A stretch of 64,000 nucleotides of DNA from positions 1,178,001 to 1,242,000 of the forward strand of contig NZ_CP047409.1 in NCBI RefSeq assembly GCF_013487865.1, read 5' to 3'. The position numbers were made by a program, and so were the translations under genes. Source of the DNA: Lactobacillus johnsonii (GTDB taxonomy: Bacteria; Bacillota; Bacilli; Lactobacillales; Lactobacillaceae). The notes under the pieces were generated by a model. The model was not told where the DNA came from. It did not search any database and was given only the letters and a program-made list of their open reading frames with translations. Position 1 is the stretch's first letter, and every line of letters begins with the position of its first letter. Shown piece after piece: positions 36,201 through 47,236 of the stretch.

Positions 36201-37203
36201 TTAGGAACTAGTTTTCCATATACTTATTTTGCTACAATCTTTTTTTTCAATTTGTTCATATATTTTATCTATTAAGCAACATACTATAACTAACAATATG
36301 GAAATAACTATTCCATACAAAAGAAAGAAAAGATAATTATAGTTCTGCAACTTAGAAACATGAAGAAAGTCATTCCATAACCACATTCTTATAAATGGAT
36401 CTTCTGTAATGAGATATGCTGCCAAAACCGATGATGCAATATAGTTAATAAACTTATTATAAAAGCTCTTCATCGAAATATCTATATTAAATAATCCAAA
36501 AGCAGAAACCATTGGAATGATACCATAAGTAAAATGCATCATTTTATCACCATGATTTCTTAATACCATAATTGAGATTAAATTCAAGGATAAGTCCACC
36601 TACAAATATGCCCCATGATATAAATTTACTTAATTTTATATCATATTTTTTCATATAGCCAGCTATTAAATAAACTGTTATTAAAACTGATGCCGAATTC
36701 ATATCTCCAAATGGACTAAGACTTTTAACAAACAATGGTAAGACCGTAGAAATAAATGCAATTATTTCAATGTAATATTTAAGTTCATTTTTATTTAAGG
36801 ACGTAAGCATTCGATTTAAAAGTGGAATAAATAGCATCCAGTAATAAACCAATATTCACCAAAAACAACTGAAAAATTTGCTGTTAAGATTTTAGTAATA
36901 GATAATTTTTTTAATCCTGTTATGCTAATAACAACTACAAATATTAGCCATGAATAAATTAAAGTTTTTATCCATAATTTTTTTGCTCTGTGCCAGCCAT
37001 CCTTTGCACTCAAAACACGTGACGATAAAAAGTAACCTGAAATAAATACAAATACACAAACACAAATTTATCCTAAAGGTTGATAAATTAAATATTTATA
37101 TCTATAGATTTCCTTCCCCCCATAACGAATAATGGGAAATAACAATAAATACTATGGAAACAATACGTAATAATTCAGACTTTGAGTCTCCAACTTTTTT
37201 CAT
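36201..37203 (-). pseudogene. Acyltransferase-3 family gene, degraded
   Basis: Fragments in at least three frames line up as one membrane acyltransferase: ATG at 37203 opens MKKVGDSKSELLRIVSIVFI and the family's ISHYSLWG. Further fragments follow at 37013-36816, 36852-36547 and 36599-36201. Several frameshifts are visible. It is a paralogue of the intact gene at 37225-38241 and ends beside the second IS66 end. Confidence 0.7.
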
Positions 37204-37224
37204 ATTGTTCGTATTTCTTTCTTT

Positions 37225-38241
37225 TTAACCAAATCTAACTTTTATTTTTGACCATAAGTGTAAAATATATAGTCTAGTAAAATCAATTAGAGTTGCTGTG
37301 CAATAAATAACGCATGCAACTAACAATTCATATCCTGCCGTATATGGAATCGTTTGCCATTGCTGTGCATGAACAATCTTATCCCATAAAATTGGTAGAA
37401 AAATAGCTTGACAGTGAATTAAATATACAGCAAACGTAGATGCAGCAATTTTATTTATTATTTCGTTATAAGAAATAGAGGTGTTTTTAGCAATCAAGAA
37501 GAGCGATACACCAGCTATAGCTTCTAAAGGACTTGATGTAGTCAAAAATGCAAACCATGACTTAGGTCTAATCAAATCTAGTACAACTATAGAGCTCAAC
37601 ATTAAAATTAGTGATCCTAAAAATATTAAAATATAATATTTTTGATTTTCTTTTGTAAAATCAGAAGAATATTTTCTTAGATATCCTCCTACAAAATAAA
37701 TATAAACTAAATTAATTACAGAATTATTGTTAGTTACTACTGTAATATTCTTTAAATAAGGAAGTAAAGAAAACATAATAAATAGAAGTAAAAGAAGCTT
37801 TTGATATTCTTTTTTATCCAAATGTTCAATTACAATATTCATATATGGCACTAAAATATACATACCAATATAAGCAGAAACATACCAATAATTTCCTGTT
37901 AAAACTGGTAGAAATGATTTAAGTGCATCTTTAGGATTGATTGGAATAACATGGAAAATCACTAATAATAAGTAAATAGATATTGAATAAAATAAGGTAA
38001 TTCCCCAGATCTTTTTCAGAGATTTTATTTTAAAATGTGATCCACTTAAAAAATAAGCTGAAATTAGGGTAAACCCCCATACACCTAGTTCTCCACCCAT
38101 CCATAAACTTTGAATAGATACTCGATGAACCAAATTTAATTCATCATAAGAAAACTTAGTTTGCCATGTAACATGACCAGCAACGATTAAAAACATGCAT
38201 ATTATACGTAACAGTTCAAAATTTGATTGTCTTTTTTTCAT
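37225..38241 (-). CDS. Membrane acyltransferase (acyltransferase-3 family)
   Basis: The product has 338 residues and about ten membrane segments. The family start FELLRIICMFLIVAGHVTWQ includes the conserved catalytic His of the acyltransferase-3 family. It probably O-acetylates a sugar of the exopolysaccharide. It is the last intact gene of the eps operon, two bases after the flippase gene. Confidence 0.85.
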   Translation of the reverse strand: MKKRQSNFELLRIICMFLIVAGHVTWQTKFSYDELNLVHRVSIQSLWMGGELGVWGFTLISAYFLSGSHFKIKSLKKIWGITLFYSISIYLLLVIFHVIPINPKDALKSFLPVLTGNYWYVSAYIGMYILVPYMNIVIEHLDKKEYQKLLLLLFIMFSLLPYLKNITVVTNNNSVINLVYIYFVGGYLRKYSSDFTKENQKYYILIFLGSLILMLSSIVVLDLIRPKSWFAFLTTSSPLEAIAGVSLFLIAKNTSISYNEIINKIAASTFAVYLIHCQAIFLPILWDKIVHAQQWQTIPYTAGYELLVACVIYCTATLIDFTRLYILHLWSKIKVRFG

Positions 38242-38242
38242 C

Positions 38243-39670
38243 TTATTTATGTATCTTTTCCTTTATTACCTGTCTACCTTCGTTAAGTATTGAAGCTTTC
38301 AATATCCAAATAGCTACTCCATAAATCAAAATTCCAATAAGAACTTCAATACCTAGCATTAACCATGATTGAGGTAAATGTAAATTCATCCAAAAGACTG
38401 GAATAAACATTAATATCCCTGCTACACAACACTTCCAAGAGTCTAAAAATAGCTCTTTAAAATTTAGAAGATCCCTAACAGCCCACATTTGATAGAATGT
38501 TACAGCTATTTCTGATATGACTGTTGACCACATAGCCCCATTTAGCCCCCACATTTTAATAAGAGGTACATTTAAGATTAGATTTACAATCGCTCCTAAG
38601 GTGACAGACCATGTAAATTGCTTTTGTCTATGGATAGGAAGCAAATATTGAACTCCAATTACATTACTCCATGCAATGATTAAAATCACAATAGATTCAA
38701 TCATCATTGCTGGTCCAACTGGACCATATCCTGGACCATAATATTTTGGAGCTAATGTCAAGGAAATAGCAGCTAATCCAAACATCATAGGGTATGAAAT
38801 AGCAGAAACAAAATTGAAAGACTTATAGAGCATCTTATTTACTTTTTCCATATTCCCATGAGAAACTGCATTCGCCACATGAGGCAACATTACAGTCCCC
38901 GTGGCAGTTACAAGTGCCAAAATTAACTTTACTAAATTATCGGAATACTGATAATATCCTGATGCTGTTTCATTTACCATAACTCCGAGCATTGTTTTAT
39001 TGAGTTGAACATAGACTTGAGTTGCAATTTGGGGAATAAATAGTTCCAACATTGGTAAAAAATGTTGCCATGGGTTTAATATTTTCCAATCTGTTCTACT
39101 TAAGTCACGTCGAATATTAGGCCACAATGTCAAGTTACCTAGCAAAGTAGATAGCGCCAAGACAATGATATAGAGGGTTACATCATCAGGCCCCTTAATA
39201 AAAATAAAAATAGCAATCATCGAAATTATTTTTACAAAGGAGTTTTTCAACACAGTAACCTTAAAATCTTCTATACCTTCATAAAACCATGAAATATCTA
39301 ACGCCACCGCAATTAAGTTAATAGATTGTGCCCACATATACTCAGGTTGACGAGTATAAAAAATCATAAATACTTCAAATGCTACGAATGCATATAGAGT
39401 CATTATTGTTTTTACAATTTGAATTTCCCAAAAGGTTTGTGACATTTGAACTCTATTTTCACGTACATAAGCTATTTGTCGGTTTCCATAAAAACCAATT
39501 CCCATATTTGCGATTAAAATAAAATACTGAATAATGGAATTTGTAAATGAATTTGCCCCTACACCTTCTGGTCGTAAGACTCTACTTACATAAGCAGAAG
39601 TTATTAGTGGAACAATAATTGCAAGAACTTGATATCCTACATTATATAGATAATTTTTTATAACCTTCAT
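38243..39670 (-). CDS. wzx: Polysaccharide flippase Wzx
   Basis: The product has 475 residues and 12-14 membrane segments, starting MKVIKNYLYNVGYQVLAIIV, then PLITSAYVSRVLRPEGVGAN, the typical MATE/PST opening. It would flip lipid-linked repeat units to the outer face. Close packing with its neighbours supports the operon. Confidence 0.9.
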   Translation of the reverse strand: MKVIKNYLYNVGYQVLAIIVPLITSAYVSRVLRPEGVGANSFTNSIIQYFILIANMGIGFYGNRQIAYVRENRVQMSQTFWEIQIVKTIMTLYAFVAFEVFMIFYTRQPEYMWAQSINLIAVALDISWFYEGIEDFKVTVLKNSFVKIISMIAIFIFIKGPDDVTLYIIVLALSTLLGNLTLWPNIRRDLSRTDWKILNPWQHFLPMLELFIPQIATQVYVQLNKTMLGVMVNETASGYYQYSDNLVKLILALVTATGTVMLPHVANAVSHGNMEKVNKMLYKSFNFVSAISYPMMFGLAAISLTLAPKYYGPGYGPVGPAMMIESIVILIIAWSNVIGVQYLLPIHRQKQFTWSVTLGAIVNLILNVPLIKMWGLNGAMWSTVISEIAVTFYQMWAVRDLLNFKELFLDSWKCCVAGILMFIPVFWMNLHLPQSWLMLGIEVLIGILIYGVAIWILKASILNEGRQVIKEKIHK

Positions 39671-39671
39671 A

Positions 39672-40562
39672 TTAACTGCTTAAATTATTGTTTACTACCT
39701 TTTTTATAATATCGCTATCAATATTTTCATCAAATTTGCGAGAAAAAAGATGCCTTTTTTTCTTAGCTTGTTGAAGCATATCATAGTCTTTCAATCGCCA
39801 AGTATAGGGACTACCATCCCACCAGTTTATATAACGTAAATTTCCTTGAAACTCATCTGGTTTATCACTAACTTTAGTTGAGTCATATACTCGTTTTTTA
39901 TATTTTGGAAATAGATTAATAAATACTGGAATAAATAATTCATCCACTAAAAATCCATTATGGAATAAGTGATAAATTAAATCTTCATTATCTACTAAGT
40001 CTGAGACAAGCTCATTATCTAGTGATACCCAATTTGAGCCAAAACTAATTTTATCAATATTAATTCTTCGCTGTGGCATTTTAGAGTATAGTTTTGTTTC
40101 TATTCTATGATAGAGACCTTTAAATTTATTATCGGTTCTAAAAGTATTAGGAAAATGATAATTATGAAGTCTCACTGATAACTCTTTTGGATTTAAAGCT
40201 CCACTGTATGTAATAAACTCTTTATTTAGATTTTTATCAAAAAAATCATGTATTTGATCTTGATTAGCTAACGGTAAATCAAGACCGGAAAGTAAATGAT
40301 AATAATCATAATGGCCATTATTTGCAGCTTTAAAAAGTGCTAGCTCTGCTTCAATTTGAGAATAATCTCCCCAAAATATATTTATTGGATCAATCATCGT
40401 TACAGTAGCATAGGTTGCTTTATAGACTGCTGGAAAGATACTTGTAGATTTCTTATCTAATAAAATAAAAATATCATTTCTAGAATCATCTAAGGTTGCT
40501 ATTAAAGTTGCTAACTGGTTAGGATTTCGATTAGCAATTATTAGATACGCATGTTTTCCCAT
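39672..40562 (-). CDS. GT14-type glycosyltransferase (core-2/I-branching family)
   Basis: The product has 296 residues. HAYLIIANRNPNQLATLIAT, FILLDKK and YYHLLSGLDLPLANQDQIHD are the pattern of bacterial beta-1,6-GlcNAc-transferase-like proteins. It would add a sugar to the repeat unit in the cytoplasm. The ATG at 40562 follows the glf stop directly; GTG at 40580 or TTG at 40574 in the same frame are possible starts with AAAGGTGA near them. Confidence 0.8.
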   Translation of the reverse strand: MGKHAYLIIANRNPNQLATLIATLDDSRNDIFILLDKKSTSIFPAVYKATYATVTMIDPINIFWGDYSQIEAELALFKAANNGHYDYYHLLSGLDLPLANQDQIHDFFDKNLNKEFITYSGALNPKELSVRLHNYHFPNTFRTDNKFKGLYHRIETKLYSKMPQRRINIDKISFGSNWVSLDNELVSDLVDNEDLIYHLFHNGFLVDELFIPVFINLFPKYKKRVYDSTKVSDKPDEFQGNLRYINWWDGSPYTWRLKDYDMLQQAKKKRHLFSRKFDENIDSDIIKKVVNNNLSS

Positions 40563-40563
40563 T

Positions 40564-41676
40564 TTATTTTTCAAATTCACCTTTTACAGATTCTAAAGCA
40601 GCTGCAATTACTTGATCCATATTATAGTACTTGTATTGACCTAAACGACCCCCAAAAACAACTTTGTCATTTTCTTTTTCAGCTAAGTCTCTGTATTGTT
40701 CATACAAAGTATTATTTCTTTCATTGTTAACTGGGTAATATGGTTCATCTCCACGTTTCCAATCAGCTGGATATTCACGTGTGATAATTGTTTTATTTTT
40801 ATCGCCTTTACCAAATTCAAAATGTTTATGTTCAATTACACGAGTATATGGAGTTTCTGCATCAGTATAATTAATTACTGCATTACCTTGGTAATTATCA
40901 ACATCTCTTTCTTCAGTTTCAAAATGAAGTGAACGATATTCTAATTCGCCTAACTTATAATCAAAAAACTTATCAATCATTCCCGTGTAAACAATCTTAT
41001 CAAATTTTTTTAAATATTCATCTTTATTATCAAAGAAATCAGTATTTAACTTAACTTCAATGTTTTCATTATCAAGCATTTTTTCAACAATTTGAGTGTA
41101 TCCACCCTTAGGAATTCCTTGATAATCATCGTTGAAGTAGTTATTATCATAAGTTAATCGAACTGGTAAGCGTTTAATAATGAATGCTGGTAATTCAGTT
41201 GCTTTTCTGCCCCATTGTTTTTCAGTGTAGCCTTTGATTAACTTTTCATAGATATCGCGTCCAATCAACGAAATAGCTTGTTCTTCAAGATTTTGTGGCT
41301 CTTTTCCTGCCATTTCTTGACGTTGTTCATTGATTTTTTCAAGAGCTTCTTGAGGGGTCCTTACTCCCCACATTTCACTAAAAGTATTCATATTAAATGG
41401 CAAATTGTACATTTTACCATAATAATTAGCTACGGGTGCATTTGTGTATCGATTAAATTCAGCAAATTGTTGTACATAATCCCAAACCTCTTTATTTGAG
41501 GTATGAAAAATATGTGCTCCATATTGATGAACTTGAATCCCATCAACTTCTTTAGTGTAAATGTTTCCTGCCAAGTGATCCCGTTGTTCAATTACAGTAA
41601 CTTTATTACCACGTTTTGCTGCTTCATGAGCAAATACTGCACCAAATAAGCCTGATCCTACAACTAAATAATTCAT
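40564..41676 (-). CDS. glf: UDP-galactopyranose mutase
   Basis: The product has 370 residues. FAD-binding YLVVGSGLFGAVFAHEAAKR is at the start, followed by QYGAHIFHTSNKEVWDYVQQ and the substrate-binding GYTEKQWGRKATELP. It makes UDP-galactofuranose, so the polysaccharide should contain Galf. It overlaps the polymerase gene by four bases. Confidence 0.95.
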   Translation of the reverse strand: MNYLVVGSGLFGAVFAHEAAKRGNKVTVIEQRDHLAGNIYTKEVDGIQVHQYGAHIFHTSNKEVWDYVQQFAEFNRYTNAPVANYYGKMYNLPFNMNTFSEMWGVRTPQEALEKINEQRQEMAGKEPQNLEEQAISLIGRDIYEKLIKGYTEKQWGRKATELPAFIIKRLPVRLTYDNNYFNDDYQGIPKGGYTQIVEKMLDNENIEVKLNTDFFDNKDEYLKKFDKIVYTGMIDKFFDYKLGELEYRSLHFETEERDVDNYQGNAVINYTDAETPYTRVIEHKHFEFGKGDKNKTIITREYPADWKRGDEPYYPVNNERNNTLYEQYRDLAEKENDKVVFGGRLGQYKYYNMDQVIAAALESVKGEFEK

Positions 41677-42965
41677 GCGTTTTTCCCCCGTCTAAATAAA
41701 ATATATTTTAATACTATCCATGAGATTATCATATACAAAAAATTTACGTTTAGGTTTTCAAAAAATCTATTAGAGAAGAAAGACAAAGCAATTAAGGCAC
41801 CTATATAACTATAAACTAATTTCATAATTCCAAAACCATTGCTTTGCTTTGCAAACTTATAACATACTTCCCCAACACCACTAACTACAATAGTTAGAAT
41901 TCCTATTCCCATATATCCAAAATCATATAGCCAAGAATAAAACATAGTTGCTACGTTACCAGTATTATGACCATTTAAAATTTGAAACGGTATATCCAAT
42001 TTATATTCTGGCAAAGCAAATCGAAATACTCGTGATAAAGTTGGCAAAATTGTTACAAAAGTCTGTTGTCCAAAAATTTCCCCTTTTATTGGAAATGAAC
42101 GATTTTTTATAAATTCATTTAAATTAGCAATTTCTGCTCCCATATAGGTAGAAATATATTCTCCTAGATTACTATTCTCCATATTTCTTCCCACTAAGCT
42201 AGCGGACCATTCAAAGACAAAAACAAATAAAATTGCCCCTATAACACCTAAGACAACATATTTTGTATTTGCTGAATTCCAGTTATGTTGTTCTTTAACT
42301 ATAAAGTATCCTAAAATAGTCAAAGCAATTAAAAATACAATACTATCGCCTCGAGCTCCTGTTAATAGTGGTGTTGCGAGACCCAAAAGTAAATTAAAAA
42401 ACAAAATTAAATTAAATTTTCGCTTTACTATTATATTTTCTAGAAAAACATATCCAGCCATCATTCCAGCCGAACTATTAAAAAGAAGAATAAGCCCAAA
42501 ATAACCTGGTAAATTTATTTGTCCTTTTATAAATCCATTCTGAACATAGTTAATATAATTGATAGCAGTCATTAAATTTGAGATACCTGTAGCTCGCCTG
42601 ATTGTAAATACTGCTAAACATAATATTACTAATTGTATAAAAAGGATACTTGTAAATCTTTTATCAACATATTCGGGAATTACTTTATAAGGGGCTATTT
42701 TTTTTGCTCGAGTCCCACTTGATATAGTGTTGAAAATAAAATTTACAACGTATCCTACTATTATAAATTCTAACGCACCTAAGGTAATAACTAAGAACGT
42801 TCTTATATCCAACTCAAGATTCCAAGCTATTTGATTAATCCAAGCAATAAAAGACGCTATAGTCATGCCGCCACAAAAAAGAATTGATGGTGAAACTAAT
42901 GATCGATTATTTAGATAGTAGGCTAATAAAGTTAATAATACTAACGATAAAGCTAAAAATATCAT
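41673..42965 (-). CDS. wzy: Oligosaccharide repeat-unit polymerase Wzy
   Basis: The product has 430 residues and about ten or eleven membrane segments with one larger outer loop (around GRNMENSNLGEYISTYMG). The polymerase family has little sequence conservation; the call rests on topology, TGARGDSIVFLIA, and the position between flippase and glycosyltransferases. It would join repeat units outside the membrane. Confidence 0.8.
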   Translation of the reverse strand: MIFLALSLVLLTLLAYYLNNRSLVSPSILFCGGMTIASFIAWINQIAWNLELDIRTFLVITLGALEFIIVGYVVNFIFNTISSGTRAKKIAPYKVIPEYVDKRFTSILFIQLVILCLAVFTIRRATGISNLMTAINYINYVQNGFIKGQINLPGYFGLILLFNSSAGMMAGYVFLENIIVKRKFNLILFFNLLLGLATPLLTGARGDSIVFLIALTILGYFIVKEQHNWNSANTKYVVLGVIGAILFVFVFEWSASLVGRNMENSNLGEYISTYMGAEIANLNEFIKNRSFPIKGEIFGQQTFVTILPTLSRVFRFALPEYKLDIPFQILNGHNTGNVATMFYSWLYDFGYMGIGILTIVVSGVGEVCYKFAKQSNGFGIMKLVYSYIGALIALSFFSNRFFENLNVNFLYMIISWIVLKYILFRRGKNA

Positions 42966-43888
42966 TATTTTTCTACCTTTTCTATTTTTGGATTAAAAAA
43001 TAATCCCGCTGCTGTACCTTTTACTGATATCCAAGCTCTATAAAATCTATGGTCTTTAGACTTGATTAAAGCTTTAATTGGTACCTTTACCCCTTGACGT
43101 ACGGTTGCTTTAAATACTTCTTTTTTTGTACTATGTTTCTTAAGATAAAAAATTGTATTACGCTGTGCCAAATAGTAACGTTTTACACGACCCAAGCTCT
43201 CTTCTTTAACCAAATCCGTAGCAATATTTTGCTTTATTTTATGCTCTACTAAAGAGTCATTAACCATAAATCCATCTAAATGATAATCATGCGTAATTCT
43301 AAGAGTATATTCAACATCATCGCCCCAAATAAAGAAATCAGTAATTGGGTATCCTACCTTTTTTACTACATTTCTAGGAAACATAATGGATACAAAAGAT
43401 GCTGATTTAACTTTCGTTACACCTTGATCACTATATTTATTCCATTCTTTATCTGGACTTGGAATATTCATAACAGCTACACTATTGTCTTGCCAACGTA
43501 CATTACTACATAAAAATCCAAGATGAGAAGAAATATTTGATTTATCAATTAATTTTTCTAAAGCAGTTGAGGTTGGGATAGTATCATCATCCATAATCCA
43601 AACATAGTCTGCGTGACTTTTATTAATAAAAGTTTTTAAACCGGCGTTAAAACCACCAGCTCCTCCTAGATTTTTTTCTAGATGTATAGGAACTATTTTT
43701 TCACTTTTAATAGATTGTAAATATTCCCAAGTATTATCAGTAGAACAATTATCTATAATAAAAAAATGTTCTATTGGATAGGTTTGACTCTCAATGGCTT
43801 CAACACATTCTTTTAATAAATCTAATCTATTAAAGGTTACAACTACACAATCAACGCTTTTTTTATTTTTCATATTACTCCTACTCAT
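42965..43888 (-). CDS. GT2 glycosyltransferase, probably galactofuranosyl
   Basis: The product has 307 residues. VVVTFNRLDLLKECVEAIES and the DDD in VWIMDDDTIP are GT2 motifs; FFIWGDDVEYTLRITHDYHL is typical of galactofuranosyl- and rhamnosyl-transferases. With glf close by, a Galf transferase is the likeliest choice. The start may be at MSRS or the second Met (MKNKK) five residues later. Confidence 0.8.
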   Translation of the reverse strand: MSRSNMKNKKSVDCVVVTFNRLDLLKECVEAIESQTYPIEHFFIIDNCSTDNTWEYLQSIKSEKIVPIHLEKNLGGAGGFNAGLKTFINKSHADYVWIMDDDTIPTSTALEKLIDKSNISSHLGFLCSNVRWQDNSVAVMNIPSPDKEWNKYSDQGVTKVKSASFVSIMFPRNVVKKVGYPITDFFIWGDDVEYTLRITHDYHLDGFMVNDSLVEHKIKQNIATDLVKEESLGRVKRYYLAQRNTIFYLKKHSTKKEVFKATVRQGVKVPIKALIKSKDHRFYRAWISVKGTAAGLFFNPKIEKVEK

Positions 43889-43890
43889 CT

Positions 43891-44985
43891 TTACTTATAT
43901 TTGTTTATCCATGAATAATACCAGTCATATAGTTTCTTATTTTGAACATTAATATTATAATTATCGTTTCCCCTAAAACTACGATCAAAATCCTGTTTTT
44001 TCCAAGATTGAAATTCATTAATCCACGGATTTACTCCCTCATCTATTGAGAGTAGTTTTACTTTATCAGAATATATAACTGAAGGATCTATGTTTTTAGA
44101 TAGTATTGTTGGTATACCAGATGCTTGAGCTTCTATTGCTACTACTGGCAAGCCTTCATAAAGAGAAGGCATAGCAAATACATCAAATGCAGAATAAAAC
44201 TTTTCAGTACTTTTTACACCACGTACTCTAATGATATGATCTGCACTTTTCTTTGATTTAATGTACTTTTCTAATTCTTGTTCATCAGGCTGATTCTTCT
44301 CGCCCTTTCCAATAATCATTAAGTAACTCTCGGGATACTCATCATAAAATTTATCAAATATTTCAACAAGAAATTTTTGATTTTTTTGTTCAACCACTCG
44401 TCCAATGTTTCCAATTAAAAATGATTTCTCTGGAATATGATACTTTTTTCTTATTTCTTCTCTTGCAGATTGATTAAATTGATATTTACTCTGATCAATT
44501 GCATTAAACAAGATATTAAATTTTTGATTTCCGTAGAGATATTTTCCAGCCTCTTCACCACACGCTACTAATTCGTTGGCTGACCAACTAGTTAATTTCT
44601 TATAGATCCTATCTTTAACAGAATCACTATCATTTAGGGCTAAATGAGAATGGGACACACGAACTGGAACACCCAAAATTTTTGCAATAGTTAGTGGAAA
44701 GAAATTCATCAGGCTCATATGACTATGTACAACGTCAGGTTTTTCTTTTTTTATAAGTTGGTAAGTTGATTTTATATTTCCCCAAAGACTTTCTCTTCGA
44801 GCCGGAATTTGATACATTTTATTCCCCAATTCTTCCGACATTTTCTTTTTTGCTGAATCTGCAGTATGTAGATAAACTATTGATTCCTTTACATCATAAT
44901 CTTTATTTAACTTACCAGTATAATTTAATAAAACTTGCTCTACTCCACCGTTAATAAAACCAGCCGTAAAATGCATAACTTTCAT
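43891..44985 (-). CDS. GT4-family glycosyltransferase
   Basis: The product has 364 residues. MHFTAGFINGGVEQVLLNY and the C-terminal donor-binding E-x7-E motif in MPSLYEGLPVVAIEAQASGI are GT4 features. A retaining glycosyltransferase for the repeat unit. Five bases follow the previous gene. Sugar specificity cannot be told. Confidence 0.87.
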   Translation of the reverse strand: MKVMHFTAGFINGGVEQVLLNYTGKLNKDYDVKESIVYLHTADSAKKKMSEELGNKMYQIPARRESLWGNIKSTYQLIKKEKPDVVHSHMSLMNFFPLTIAKILGVPVRVSHSHLALNDSDSVKDRIYKKLTSWSANELVACGEEAGKYLYGNQKFNILFNAIDQSKYQFNQSAREEIRKKYHIPEKSFLIGNIGRVVEQKNQKFLVEIFDKFYDEYPESYLMIIGKGEKNQPDEQELEKYIKSKKSADHIIRVRGVKSTEKFYSAFDVFAMPSLYEGLPVVAIEAQASGIPTILSKNIDPSVIYSDKVKLLSIDEGVNPWINEFQSWKKQDFDRSFRGNDNYNINVQNKKLYDWYYSWINKYK

Positions 44986-44991
44986 TAATTA

Positions 44992-46113
44992 TCACTTTTC
45001 ACTTTCTAGCAAACTAGATATTTGACTTGCCTGTTTCTTCACATCAAATTTATTTAAAGACGAATCAAGTGATGATCTTTCCTCATTTGTTTTAAATTTT
45101 ATAGTGCTTAAATTCTTAACCCAATTATCCTTGTCATACCCAGTAATTCGTTTAATATTTTGTGTTACAAACACTTGTGGTGCCACATTACTAGAAGCAA
45201 GGACAGACAAAGCACTTACCTGTGCCTCTAATGGAACAAGACCAAATCCTTCATATAAACTTGGAAATAAAAGTACGTCCATGGCCGAATACCATTTATT
45301 TAATTTATTAGTGTAGGTTATAAACTTAACTTTTTTCTTAATTCCTAATTCATCGGCTATTCTCACAATTTCACTCTTCATCGGGCCATTACCGATCATT
45401 AAGAATGTACTATTAGGATTGCTCTTAAGGTATTCTGAAAAAACTTGTAAAGCAAAAATAGGGTTCTTTCTTTCTTGTAAAACACCGGCAAATCCAATTA
45501 ATCTTTCATTTAAAGATATATTTAACTCAGCTCTAAGTTCTTTACGTGCTTTCGCATCAAATTTAAAATTATCTAATTCAATTCCATTATCTATAACAGT
45601 TACGTCTTTTAATGTATTAAACATCCATAATGCAGAATCTTTAGAAGTAGCTAATTTTACATCAGCCATATTATTAAGAAGTTTTTTTCCTCTATTATTC
45701 ATTACATTCAGGAAATACATTAAAATTTTATTTTTAAAAACATGACTATAATATGCATTATGAGAATGACAAATTATTTGTGCATTTGTATAGCGTTTTG
45801 CATATTTGACAGGAAAATAATTCCACGAAGACGAATAGTTAAAATATATAATGTCAAAATCATTATTTTTTAGAAAGTTTTTCCACCATTTCACATGTGC
45901 TAATGGCCGTTTTGTTATAGGTACTACCCTTTCTAATCGCCACCCTAAGTCATCACATGTTTTATTTGTTTCTTGTTTTGAATCAATTCCATATCCTACA
46001 CATTGAATATTATATTTATTAACATCAAAATGAGGAAACATATTGAATATAAACTGAGTCAAACCACTTCCACTAATAAAGTCCCCAACAATTAATAGTT
46101 TCTTCGCGGTCAC
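44992..46113 (-). CDS. GT4-family glycosyltransferase
   Basis: The product has 373 residues. VGDFISGSGLTQFIFNMFPH and LFPSLYEGFGLVPLEAQVSA are GT4 motifs. The protein is related to the ones before and after, probably by ancient duplication. It overlaps the upstream gene by four bases. Confidence 0.87.
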   Translation of the reverse strand: MTAKKLLIVGDFISGSGLTQFIFNMFPHFDVNKYNIQCVGYGIDSKQETNKTCDDLGWRLERVVPITKRPLAHVKWWKNFLKNNDFDIIYFNYSSSWNYFPVKYAKRYTNAQIICHSHNAYYSHVFKNKILMYFLNVMNNRGKKLLNNMADVKLATSKDSALWMFNTLKDVTVIDNGIELDNFKFDAKARKELRAELNISLNERLIGFAGVLQERKNPIFALQVFSEYLKSNPNSTFLMIGNGPMKSEIVRIADELGIKKKVKFITYTNKLNKWYSAMDVLLFPSLYEGFGLVPLEAQVSALSVLASSNVAPQVFVTQNIKRITGYDKDNWVKNLSTIKFKTNEERSSLDSSLNKFDVKKQASQISSLLESEK

Positions 46114-47219
46114 TTTGAATAAATCCCCTCTAATATTTCTACAGTATTACTAATATCATAGCCAGCTTTTTGCACTTCCTCATATGACTTTATACGGTTA
46201 GATTTACGTGATTCTTCAACACCTTTTAACGCTAAATCAACATATTTCTCAGGTGAAGCAGTAATATCAATGGTTTTAATTTGATTAGTTACTTTTGCCT
46301 CTGGCTCGATATTATTACTTGCGATACATTGTAAACCCGTTGCTTGAGCTTCAATAAGAACAATTCCCAACCCCTCATAACGCGATGGAAATAGAAATGC
46401 ATCACTCATAAACATTAAATTTTTAACGTCATTTCTTATTCCTAAGAATTTAACATGTGATGAAATATCTAATTCTTTTGCTTTTTGCTGTAGCTTTTCT
46501 CTTAGTTCACCATCTCCCACCAAAAATAAAATTGAATTCGAATCTTTTTTTAGAATTTCTTTGAACCATCTAAATAAAAAGTCATGATTCTTTTGATGAG
46601 ATAATCTTCCTACATGTAAAAAAACGTTTTTATTCTCTACATTGAACTTTCTTCTATATTTGTCTCTAATTATAGGATTAAAACTATAGTCTTTCGTCTC
46701 AATCCCATTAGGAATTACTACGGCCGAACGATTTCTAAATAGCCATCTAGTAGCACCTTCACTACAAGAAAGGCGGATTATATCATTTCTATAATTAAGT
46801 CTTCTATTGACAAAGTTTAAAACTCTGCGTGCATACATTCCTGGATTCATATACGAATTATGAGAATGCACAATTACTTTAGAGTTAGAATACTTTAATG
46901 GCAATATAATACCATCGGAATAACTCCAAGTTAAAACGTTATTATGAACAAAGTTATAATTATTTTCTTCGATTATCTTCTTTAATTGATTTCTATTTGC
47001 TTTTAAATTTTCTCGTCTTCCTGGTATGTTATAAATCTTTCCACCTAAACTTTTTATTTCGTCCGAATAGGCCAAAGCTTTTCCACCAGTTTCCATGTTT
47101 ACAAAATCAAATTGAAATTTATTACGATCAATATTTCTATATACATTCATAATAAAAGATTCAATTCCACCATAGTTAGACGTCATTCCAATTTGAAGAA
47201 TCTTTTTCAAACTTTCCAC
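46110..47219 (-). CDS. GT4-family glycosyltransferase
   Basis: The product has 369 residues. ILQIGMTSNYGGIESFIMNV and LFPSRYEGLGIVLIEAQATG are GT4 motifs. Similar to EpsF-type transferases of lactic acid bacteria. Part of the eps operon. Confidence 0.88.
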   Translation of the reverse strand: MESLKKILQIGMTSNYGGIESFIMNVYRNIDRNKFQFDFVNMETGGKALAYSDEIKSLGGKIYNIPGRRENLKANRNQLKKIIEENNYNFVHNNVLTWSYSDGIILPLKYSNSKVIVHSHNSYMNPGMYARRVLNFVNRRLNYRNDIIRLSCSEGATRWLFRNRSAVVIPNGIETKDYSFNPIIRDKYRRKFNVENKNVFLHVGRLSHQKNHDFLFRWFKEILKKDSNSILFLVGDGELREKLQQKAKELDISSHVKFLGIRNDVKNLMFMSDAFLFPSRYEGLGIVLIEAQATGLQCIASNNIEPEAKVTNQIKTIDITASPEKYVDLALKGVEESRKSNRIKSYEEVQKAGYDISNTVEILEGIYSK

Positions 47220-47236
47220 CTACTATATAAATCATG